Translations under genes and position numbers: made by a program
In this document: one piece after another, positions 55,145-62,448 of the stretch
How positions within the stretch are numbered: position 1 is the stretch's first letter
Layout of the letters: each line of letters starts with the position of its first letter
Notes under the pieces: generated by a model
Seen by the model: only the letters and a program-made list of their open reading frames with translations
Told to the model about the DNA's origin: nothing
Databases searched by the model: none
From: Candidatus Roseilinea sp.
GTDB taxonomy: Bacteria > Chloroflexota > Anaerolineae > J036 > Brachytrichaceae
Length of the DNA stretch: 64,000 nt
Direction of reading: 5' to 3'
Assembly (NCBI GenBank): GCA_025998955.1
Contig: AP024676.1
Span: 4,030,001 to 4,094,000, forward strand

Positions 55145-56344
55145 ATGCCGCTCGACGCTTCTACACTTCGTGCCCAAATTGCCGACTATGCGGACGTGTA
55201 TCAACAGGCGCGCCGCCACCGCGAGGATCGGCTGGCGCAGTTATGCGCGCCGCTGCGCGCCGGCTTCGCTCATGCCGATGCACTGCTGGAGACCTGCCGC
55301 GCCGCTACACGCATCCCTGGCCTGCGCTGGGCCAGCGCGCTGTTCGATGCCGGCGAGCCGATCAACCGACAGTTCCCCTTCGGCCAGGAACCGGATCGCT
55401 ATGCGCTGATTGCCGCCGACGGCTCGCAGATCCTGCCGGATCGCCACAAACCCTTCGTCTTTGCCTACGTGCAAGTGGGCTGCGCCGGTCTCGTCTACGG
55501 CGAATCCCGCCATCCACTGGTCGAACAGTTGCGCCGCGTCAAGCGATCGCAATTGATCGAGGAGAGCGCGCTGTTCGACGAACGCACTGGCGAGCTCAAG
55601 CCACCCGCCGAGATCGTCAATCTGCGCGATCTGATGGAGATCGAGCTGATGGCGCAGGCCTGTCGGATGGCGCGCGACGCCGGCCTGCAGCCCGTGCTGG
55701 TTGCCGATGGTTCGCTCGTCCCGTTCGCGCTGCTCACCTCACGCAACCTGGCGTACGACGCCGAGCGATTGCTCAACCCGCTCAAAGCTGCGCTGAGCGT
55801 GATACGCGATTGCGGCGCGTGGGTGTGTGGTTATATTGACCGGCCCAACAGCAACAGCATCGCACGCACTTGTGCGCTGGCCGGCTTATCCCCGGATGCG
55901 GTGACCGAGCGAACGCTGCGTGAACGCGAGCGCGAGGTCGCCGGCGTCTTCGATCGCCATTTGCTGGAGCGCGAATTGGCGCCGGCGCATCGCACGGCGC
56001 TGTTCGACCCGCGCTGGGAGGTGAACGCGCCGCAATACCTGGGCGAGCATGCCGTGCGCGCGTGCTACGTCAATTTCGGCGAGCCAGGGCAACCGATCAT
56101 CGCGCGCATCGAAGCACCGCAATGGTGCGCCGGCGCAAACGAAATCGGCGTGCTGTGCGCCGTGTTGCATCGCCACGCGCGCCTCGGCAGCGGCTATCCG
56201 CTCATCCTCAAAGCCGCACACGAGGAAGCCGTAGTGAGCAAAGGAGATCAGCGCGAGATCGAGCTGGCTATCGAGCAGGCGCTGCTGGAACGCGGCATCC
56301 TGGCGCGCGCCTCGTTCAAGCAAGAGGCGAAGGATCGCGCCTGA
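55145..56344 (+). CDS. NurA-domain nuclease
   Basis: DNA end-resection nuclease family protein of 399 aa. The NurA signature is ALIAADGSQILPDRHKPF (metal-binding Asp of the DGS motif) with later acidic residues in GLQPVLVADGSLVPFAL and a C-terminal ANEIGVLCAVLHRHARLGSG. Archaeal NurA acts with HerA helicase; no herA is in the window. The region before the gene contains GGGATAGACGGGATCACCAG low-complexity words. The 3' end overlaps the convergent HMG-CoA reductase gene by 29 nt. Confidence 0.88.
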   Translation: MPLDASTLRAQIADYADVYQQARRHREDRLAQLCAPLRAGFAHADALLETCRAATRIPGLRWASALFDAGEPINRQFPFGQEPDRYALIAADGSQILPDRHKPFVFAYVQVGCAGLVYGESRHPLVEQLRRVKRSQLIEESALFDERTGELKPPAEIVNLRDLMEIELMAQACRMARDAGLQPVLVADGSLVPFALLTSRNLAYDAERLLNPLKAALSVIRDCGAWVCGYIDRPNSNSIARTCALAGLSPDAVTERTLREREREVAGVFDRHLLERELAPAHRTALFDPRWEVNAPQYLGEHAVRACYVNFGEPGQPIIARIEAPQWCAGANEIGVLCAVLHRHARLGSGYPLILKAAHEEAVVSKGDQREIELAIEQALLERGILARASFKQEAKDRA

Positions 56345-57596
56345 CCAGCGCCCTCGCCCGCTCTAGTCGCACGTTCCGCTCGGCGACGAGCTGGGCGGCG
56401 ACGCGCTCGACCTCCTCGCCCGACGCACCGGCAGCGATGGCAATCTGCCGGGCGTGCAGCGTCATGTGCCCCTGTTGGATGCCCTCCATTGCCAATGCGC
56501 GAATCGCGGCGAAGTTCTGCGCCAACCCCACGCAGGCGATGATCTCGGCCAGCTCGCGTGCCGTCTGAACGCCGAGCAACTTCAACGCAAGCTGCGCCGT
56601 CGGGTGAACGCGCGTCGCCCCGCCCACGATGCCTACGGCTAGCGGCAATTCGATGCGACCGACCAAGTCACCAGCCTCGTTCGCGCGCCAGGTCGCCAGC
56701 GCCGTGTAGCGGCCGTCGCGCGCGGCGTAGGCGTGCGCGCCGGCCTCGACGGCGCGCCAATCATTGCCCGTGGCGATCACCACCGCATCAATGCCGTTCA
56801 TGATGCCCTTGTTGTGCGTGGCGGCGCGATAGGGATCGAGTTCGGCGAAGCGCGACGCCTCGACGATGCGCCTGACGATCTCTACCGGTGCGATCGCATT
56901 CTCGGCGCGCGCGGCCAGCAGATCGGCGCGGATGGTGCACGTCGCCCAGGCCATGCGCCGGTCGCTCAGGTTAGAGAGGATGCGCAGGTTGACGCGCCCG
57001 CCGGCAAGCTGAGCGATGCGCGGGGCAAGCGCCTCGCATGCCGTGTTGATCAAGTTGGCGCCCATCGCGTCGCCGCAGTCGTAGAGCACGTGCACGATGA
57101 GCATCGGCGGCGGGCCGGCCAGCGCGCGCGTTTCGAGTCCCACGGCGCGCGCATGCCGGCTGCACGTCGAGGGGTTGTCATGATTCAGCCAGTGGATCAG
57201 CGCGTCGGCCTCCGCCGTGATGCGCTCGCGCGCCGCTTCGATGTCGGGCACGTCCAGCGCCTGGATTTGTCCGATCATGATCGGCGCGCTGCTGCCTGCG
57301 GTGAAGCCACCGGTCGCGCGGGCGAGCTTTGCGGCGTAGCTGCACGCCGCGACGACGCTGGCTTCCTCAATGGCCATCGGCACGGCGGCGATCTCTCGTC
57401 CGTTCACGACGAAGTGTTGCGCTACGCCCAACGGCAAGGCAAACAGGCCGATCACATTCTCGATCATGTGATCGGCTTGTTCGAGCGAGAGGCCGGCGCG
57501 CAACACGTCGGCCTGCGCGTTGCTCAAGCCCAAGGCCGGAGCGCGCGTGACCACCGGTAGGTCGCGCAGGCGGGGCGAAACGATCATTTCATCCAT
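56316..57596 (-). CDS. mvaA: Hydroxymethylglutaryl-CoA reductase, class II
   Basis: Cytosolic NAD(P)H enzyme interconverting HMG-CoA and mevalonate, 426 aa. Class II marks: IENVIGLFALPLGVAQHFVV, the catalytic Glu in PMAIEEASVVAACSYAAKLA, Asp in DCGDAMGANLINTACEAL, Lys in RAATHNKGIMNGIDAVVIA, and the catalytic His in GHMTLHARQIAIAAGA. It lies convergent with the NurA gene. Class II enzymes can act in either direction; no other mevalonate-pathway gene is in the window, so direction is not decided. Confidence 0.94.
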   Translation of the reverse strand: MDEMIVSPRLRDLPVVTRAPALGLSNAQADVLRAGLSLEQADHMIENVIGLFALPLGVAQHFVVNGREIAAVPMAIEEASVVAACSYAAKLARATGGFTAGSSAPIMIGQIQALDVPDIEAARERITAEADALIHWLNHDNPSTCSRHARAVGLETRALAGPPPMLIVHVLYDCGDAMGANLINTACEALAPRIAQLAGGRVNLRILSNLSDRRMAWATCTIRADLLAARAENAIAPVEIVRRIVEASRFAELDPYRAATHNKGIMNGIDAVVIATGNDWRAVEAGAHAYAARDGRYTALATWRANEAGDLVGRIELPLAVGIVGGATRVHPTAQLALKLLGVQTARELAEIIACVGLAQNFAAIRALAMEGIQQGHMTLHARQIAIAAGASGEEVERVAAQLVAERNVRLERARALVRRDPSPLA

Positions 57597-57608
57597 GATG
57601 ACGCAGGA

Positions 57609-57904
57609 TCAATGGTCGGATAGCCGCGCGGCCGTGTCCTCCAGCCAGGCGACGAATTGCTGTAGGTCACGCGAGAATGCGTCGAACGTTTTCGGCAAGC
57701 TGCGCGCAAGTTCCTCGACGCGCTCGGCATCCAAGTCGAAGGTGTAGGCATTCCGCACAACGTGACGAAATGCGAGATAGTCCTCGAGCGAATCAACAGC
57801 GCTAACACTTCCTGGACGCCCTGCACGATCTTGTCGAGCTGATTGGATGCTTCGCGAATGTCGGCAGCCAGCAGTTCAAGTCGCTCCGGCTTGAGCACGG
57901 TCAT
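57609..57904 (-). pseudogene. Broken HEPN-domain partner of the nucleotidyltransferase gene
   Basis: The ATG at 57904 opens a frame (MTVLKPERLELLAADIREAS) that soon becomes non-protein-like, while another frame on the same strand encodes DSLEDYLAFRHVVRNAYTFD, then LDAERVEELARSLPKTFDAF and ends at 57609. The second part is the C-terminal HEPN block with the R-H-x3-R-N signature of HepT-like toxins or antitoxins. About 50 residues expected between the halves are missing, so the gene has a deletion with a frameshift. It follows the MNT gene in the usual order. Confidence 0.7.
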
Positions 57905-57912
57905 ACAGCACC

Positions 57913-58257
57913 TCACTCGTCCTGAACGCGCGCACAGAAAGCCGGCGGCAGCTCGTCCAACGGCTTCAGGTCCACCCAGCAGGGCGCGTTGCGACTCAAC
58001 TCACCCATGGCCCGATACAGGCGGACGCCGGCGAGGTTGTCGGCGGCGATGTCTATGTCCGAGTCCTCGTCGAAGTCGCCGCGGGCCAGCGACCCGAACA
58101 ACACCACGCGCGTCGCGCCGTAGCGCGCGACGAGGATGCGCACGATCTCGGGCAAGTAGGCACGCGCTTCGGCGGCACGCTTCGCTGCGCGCGCTTGCTC
58201 GCGCCGCATGCGCTCGCGGAGCGCTTGAAGCTGCGTTTCGGTGGCCAACGCGGTCAT
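57913..58257 (-). CDS. Minimal nucleotidyltransferase (MNT-type, HEPN/MNT module)
   Basis: Nucleotidyltransferase-fold protein of 114 aa. The core is VVLFGSLARGDFDEDSDIDI with the GSxARGxxxxxSDxD motif and a later Asp in CWVDLKPLDEL. An N-terminal helical, basic region (RERMRREQARAAKRAAEARA) precedes it. MNT proteins neutralise HEPN ribonuclease toxins by AMPylation; here the HEPN partner downstream is broken, so the pair is probably inactive. TAGAAT ends 6 nt before the ATG. Confidence 0.88.
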   Translation of the reverse strand: MTALATETQLQALRERMRREQARAAKRAAEARAYLPEIVRILVARYGATRVVLFGSLARGDFDEDSDIDIAADNLAGVRLYRAMGELSRNAPCWVDLKPLDELPPAFCARVQDE

Positions 58258-58266
58258 ATGGGCATT

Positions 58267-59436
58267 CTACTGCCGCAGCACACGCTCATACACGGCCAGG
58301 AGTTGCTCGGCGGCGCGTTGCCAATTGAACTGCGCGGCGCGCGCCAGCCCACGCGCGATGCAGTGTCGCCGCCAAACCTCGTCGTTCAGCGCCTGCTCAA
58401 GGGCGCCGGCCAGCGCGTCTACGTCGAGCGGATCCACTTGCAAGCCGGCGTCGCCGACCACCTCCGGCAGCGACGAGACGTTGGAAGTGACGACCGGCAC
58501 GCCGCTTGCCATCGCCTCCAACGGCGGCAGGCCGAAGCCCTCGTAGGTCGAGGGAAAGGCGAAGACTGCCGCTGCGCGGTACAGGTGCGGCAGGTCCATA
58601 TCCTCCACATAGCCGATGAACTTGACCCGATCGCCCAAGCCGAGCCGCTGCACCTCGGCGTGCACCTCGTCGTACAGCCAGCCCTTGCCGCCGGCGATGA
58701 CGAGCACAGGAATTTGGGAATCATGTCTCGAGCCGATGAGCTTGGCGAAAGCCTGAACTAAGCGTAAGTGATTCTTGCGCCGCTGCATCGTGCCGACAGT
58801 GAGGATGAACGGCGCGTCGCCGATGCCGTATTTCTTCAGCACATAGGCGCGCCGGCGCTGCATGTAGAGCGTATCGCGATAGGGTGTGAATCGCCCGTCC
58901 ACGCCGCTGTGAATGACGGTGATCTTCTCCGGCGGCACGCCGTAAAGCGCCGTCAGGTCGCGCGCGGTGGCGTGCGAATCGGCAATGATGTGCGTCGCGC
59001 GCCGCGCCGAATCGGGCACAACGCGCTTGAGAAAGGAGATCAGGCGCGGCGGCGCAGCGTCGGGGTCGCGCTCGAACGAGAGGTCGTGCACGGTCAGCAC
59101 ACCCGGCACGCGGTCACGCAGCGGCGGCAGCACGAAGTCGGTGGCGTGATACAGGTCGCACGGGCCGCTGAAGAGCTGCACCGGTGCGCGCACGTTGGCG
59201 CGGAACCACAGCCGGTAGAGCCAGCGGTCGGTCATGCGCGAGACGTGCAGCGGCAACTCGCGCGTGTTCATCAGGTTGGAGAGCGGCACACCGGGCGCGG
59301 GCCGGCCCATGACGAACAGGCGGAATTCATGGGGCGCGCCCGATGCCAGCACGGCGCGCACAACCTCGCGCGTCAGACGCGCAATGCCCGCGTCCTGGTG
59401 GATGGCCGGTGTATAGTCAATCGTGATGCGCGCCAC
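58267..59436 (-). CDS. Glycosyltransferase family 4 (GT-B)
   Basis: Retaining glycosyltransferase of about 389 aa. From a GTG start it reads ARITIDYTPAIHQDAGIARL, with the acceptor-side domain, then the donor-side domain FILTVGTMQRRKNHLRLVQA and the EX7E-type motif in FAFPSTYEGFGLPPLEAMAS. Typical for polysaccharide or glycolipid assembly. A TTG 45 nt upstream would extend it but the family N-terminus starts here. It is downstream of a GtrA-like gene, suggesting a cell-surface glycan role. Confidence 0.88.
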   Translation of the reverse strand: MARITIDYTPAIHQDAGIARLTREVVRAVLASGAPHEFRLFVMGRPAPGVPLSNLMNTRELPLHVSRMTDRWLYRLWFRANVRAPVQLFSGPCDLYHATDFVLPPLRDRVPGVLTVHDLSFERDPDAAPPRLISFLKRVVPDSARRATHIIADSHATARDLTALYGVPPEKITVIHSGVDGRFTPYRDTLYMQRRRAYVLKKYGIGDAPFILTVGTMQRRKNHLRLVQAFAKLIGSRHDSQIPVLVIAGGKGWLYDEVHAEVQRLGLGDRVKFIGYVEDMDLPHLYRAAAVFAFPSTYEGFGLPPLEAMASGVPVVTSNVSSLPEVVGDAGLQVDPLDVDALAGALEQALNDEVWRRHCIARGLARAAQFNWQRAAEQLLAVYERVLRQ

Positions 59437-59487
59437 AGCGAACGCCCAACGGCGAGCGCCAAGTATCACACATTCTGGCAAGTGGGG

Positions 59488-60075
59488 TCAGAGCGCGCTA
59501 TCGGCCGGCTCGATCTCGGCGGGGATATTCCGCTTCCACTTCACGTTGCGGAAGGTTACGAAGCGATTGACGAAGAAGTTCCAGAGCATCACGATGACCG
59601 CGGCGATCAACTTGGTGACGTTCAGGCCGATGCCGCGATAGTGCGCTTGGAAGAAAGGGATGGGCATGAGGCGGACGAGTTCGGTGATGGGCGCCTGAAA
59701 CAGCAGGAAGATCAGCTCGTTGATGAGCAGGCCGGCAGCATTGACGGCGAGGAAGACCGGCATCTGCCGGCGCTTCTTCTGGGTGCGCGATTCGGGGTAT
59801 ACCCACAGGCGGTTCCAGATGAAGTTGTTGGTAGCGGCGATGATGAACGCGAGGGCGACGGCAATCGGCACGGGCATGCCCAGGTTGCGCTCGAAGATGT
59901 TGAGCAGGACGATGTCAATCACCAGCCCGCCCGCACCGACGATGGCGAATTTGACAAACCGTTTGATCTCCGGCTTGTTGCGGTGGGCCAACCCATAGAA
60001 TCGCGTGCCCTTCACCGCGGTAGGCACGAACCGGCTCACAGATAAGGAGCGCTTGTCACTGCTCACGACGTGCAT
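59488..60075 (-). CDS. GtrA-like membrane protein
   Basis: Small membrane protein, about 195 aa. Four hydrophobic helices form the GtrA fold: FVKFAIVGAGGLVIDIVLLN, VAVALAFIIAATNNFIWNRL, VFLAVNAAGLLINELIFLLF, and LNVTKLIAAVIVMLWNFFVN followed by the conserved NRFVTFRN tail. GtrA proteins are thought to flip polyprenol-linked sugars. It overlaps the 3' end of the S9 peptidase gene by 20 nt and precedes the GT4 gene. The start is the ATG MHVVSSDK. Confidence 0.9.
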   Translation of the reverse strand: MHVVSSDKRSLSVSRFVPTAVKGTRFYGLAHRNKPEIKRFVKFAIVGAGGLVIDIVLLNIFERNLGMPVPIAVALAFIIAATNNFIWNRLWVYPESRTQKKRRQMPVFLAVNAAGLLINELIFLLFQAPITELVRLMPIPFFQAHYRGIGLNVTKLIAAVIVMLWNFFVNRFVTFRNVKWKRNIPAEIEPADSAL

Positions 60076-62182
60076 ACGTATTAAACCACCGGAGGATGCG
60101 TTGGATGCGCTCGACGCGATGCTTTGGCTCGCCGTTGCGCGAAAGCTCATGGCCCTCACGCGGCCAACGCACCAGCTCGACCGTCTTCTTCTGTAAGCGC
60201 ATGGCTTGGAACAATTGCTCGGCCTGTTCGATCGGCACGCGATAGTCTTGTTCGCTGTGCTCGATCAGCAGCGGCGTCCGCATGTTGGGCACCAGCGAAA
60301 TCGGCGATTTGTCCCACAGCGCCTGCACGTCGTCCCATGGCGTGATCCCGCCCATCTCTCGGTCATTGAAGAAAGGGATGTCCGTCGTGTTGCGCATGGA
60401 CACCAGGTTGTATACGCCGCGTTGAGCGCAGGCAGCGGCGAAACGATGGTCGCGTCCGATGATCCAAGCCGTCAGATAGCCGGCATAACTCCCACCGGTC
60501 AAGCACATCCGCTCAGCGTCAATATAGTCGCGACCGGCAACTAAGTCCACACCGCGCAACACGTCGCGCATCGGGCCGTCGCCCCAGTCCCCGCGGTTGG
60601 CGTGCCAGAAATCCCTGCCGTAGCCATCGGAGCCGCGTGGGTTGCAGTAGAACACCACATAGCCGGCTGCGGTCATCGCTTGGAACTCATGCCAAATGCT
60701 GCGCGTGGCCGCGCCCCACATCACGTGCGGGCCACCGTGCATCTGCACGATCAGCGGGTACTTCTTGCCGGGATCGAAATCCGGCGGCGTAATCACCCAC
60801 CCCTGGATCGTGCGGCCGTCCGAGCGATAGCGGACGGTTGCGACGTGTCCGACGCCATGCTCGGCCAGGAACTTGTCGTTGGGCCGGTACAACGGCCGGA
60901 TGCGTCCGCGCAGATCGAGTTCGTAGAGCGCGCTGGGGTCGTCTGGTGTGCTGGCGATGAAGACTACGCGGCCATCGGCCAGCGCGCTGAACCCGTTGAC
61001 CTCGTGAACGGCGTCGGTCACTTGCTGAATCTCGATGCGCCGGGCGCGAGGGGTGCGCGGGATGCGCGCCCGCCACAGGTTGATCGCGCCGTCTTTATTG
61101 AGCGTGAAATAGAGGAAGCGGCCATCGGGGCTCCAGGCGAACGCGACCAGGCTGCGGTCGAGCACGTCGGTCAGGTCAATCAGGTGGTCCATGTCGGCGG
61201 CGCCATCGGGCAGCAGCGGCACGATGGCCAGCGTGCCGGGCTGATACGCTGTCGGGTCTTCGAACGAGCGGTCGAACGCCAGCCACCGGCCATCCGGCGA
61301 TGGCGTGGGCGTGTAGCACGTGTAGTTGGCCAGCGGCATGCGCACAAAGCCGCGCGCGTTCGGGTCGGCATTGCCGGCAGCGAATCGAACCAGATCGGCG
61401 TAGCGGAACATGTCGCCGGAGTCTGGATCGCGGGTATAGGCGCTATAGATCGTCTTGCCATCGGCCGACCACGCCGGCGGGGCAAAGTTAGCGACGGTGT
61501 CGTTCGGCGTCAGGCGAAAGGCCTTTGTGCTGTTCGGCTCGACAAAGGACGCCGGCACGTCTACCACGTAGATATGGGCATAGCGGTCTTCGATAAAAGT
61601 CGTGCCGGTGCGGTAAGGCACACGCGAGATCACGCGCGGGTCGAGCCGCATCTCTTCTTCGCGTTGCTTTTGCTCCTTCTCGCGCTTCAGTTCCCAGGCG
61701 TCTTTGAAGGCAACTGACTCCTGACTCCCGTCTTCCGTCTTGCGTCCTTCGTCTTTGGCGGCCTTTTCGTCTTCCTGCGCACACTCATCGGCGCGCATGC
61801 GGGCGGTAAACGCGATGCGCCGGCCATCGGGCGACCATTCGAACGCCTCGATGCCGTTGGGGTGTGTCGTGACGCTACGCGCTTCGCCCGGTTCGTGCAT
61901 GGGCAAGACGAACACCTGCGGCTTCTCGTCGCGCGTCGAGATGAAGGCGAGATAGCGGCCGTCCGGTGACCAACGTGGCGATCCATCTTTGACGCTGGCG
62001 GTGAGCGGGCGCGCCGGCGCGCGCCGGTCGGTCAGATCTTTGATCCAGATCGTGCGGTTGTACTTATTGCCGCTGCGATCCACGCCGATGCGCACGAAGG
62101 CAGCGTAGCTGCCATCGGGCGAAACGCGCACGTCGTCGAGTAGGACGATATCATACAGGCTTTCGGGGGTGATGGGCTTCAT
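60056..62182 (-). CDS. S9 family prolyl oligopeptidase / acylaminoacyl-peptidase
   Basis: Cytosolic serine peptidase of 708 aa. An N-terminal seven-bladed beta-propeller (WSPDGRYLAFISTRDEKPQV, WSPDGRRIAFTARM, AWSPDGRFLYFTLN) is followed by an alpha/beta hydrolase domain. Catalytic Ser is in MCLTGGSYAGYLTAWIIGRD, Asp in LLIEHSEQDYRVPIEQAEQL and His in RWPREGHELSRNGEPKHRVE. Residues of about 140-157 (61710-61760) are a hydrophilic low-complexity insert, DEGRKTEDGSQESVAF. It starts MKPITPESLYDIVLLDDVRV. Confidence 0.94.
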   Translation of the reverse strand: MKPITPESLYDIVLLDDVRVSPDGSYAAFVRIGVDRSGNKYNRTIWIKDLTDRRAPARPLTASVKDGSPRWSPDGRYLAFISTRDEKPQVFVLPMHEPGEARSVTTHPNGIEAFEWSPDGRRIAFTARMRADECAQEDEKAAKDEGRKTEDGSQESVAFKDAWELKREKEQKQREEEMRLDPRVISRVPYRTGTTFIEDRYAHIYVVDVPASFVEPNSTKAFRLTPNDTVANFAPPAWSADGKTIYSAYTRDPDSGDMFRYADLVRFAAGNADPNARGFVRMPLANYTCYTPTPSPDGRWLAFDRSFEDPTAYQPGTLAIVPLLPDGAADMDHLIDLTDVLDRSLVAFAWSPDGRFLYFTLNKDGAINLWRARIPRTPRARRIEIQQVTDAVHEVNGFSALADGRVVFIASTPDDPSALYELDLRGRIRPLYRPNDKFLAEHGVGHVATVRYRSDGRTIQGWVITPPDFDPGKKYPLIVQMHGGPHVMWGAATRSIWHEFQAMTAAGYVVFYCNPRGSDGYGRDFWHANRGDWGDGPMRDVLRGVDLVAGRDYIDAERMCLTGGSYAGYLTAWIIGRDHRFAAACAQRGVYNLVSMRNTTDIPFFNDREMGGITPWDDVQALWDKSPISLVPNMRTPLLIEHSEQDYRVPIEQAEQLFQAMRLQKKTVELVRWPREGHELSRNGEPKHRVERIQRILRWFNTYARREQ

Positions 62183-62305
62183 AGATAGGCGTTCGACTGA
62201 GCTTGTGGCGCACTACCAAATCTTTTCAATCATGCCACAAGTCTTTGTAACTTGCTTGCAAGCGGTAGAATTGAGGTGTTCGTCGTTCCGGTCGCGCCCG
62301 TGTGT

Positions 62306-62324
62306 GCGATGCACATTGCATCGC
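62306..62324. promoter_or_regulatory. Perfect 8-bp palindrome, possible operator
   Basis: GCGATGCA and TGCATCGC flank a 3-nt CAT centre. It lies in the divergent region between the S9 peptidase gene and the sugar phosphorylase gene, which otherwise (62183-62448) holds no gene. The size and symmetry suit a dimeric regulator; this is an inference. Confidence 0.35.
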
Positions 62325-62448
62325 GTCAAGGAACACCCCGACGTAGAAGCTCCCAAAATGCCCCATCGCGTGCGGGCTTGTGCCACCTTGCACGACTCTA
62401 TTGGCAGGTAACGATGCACCAGGCCGGAGCAACACCGAATACCACGAA

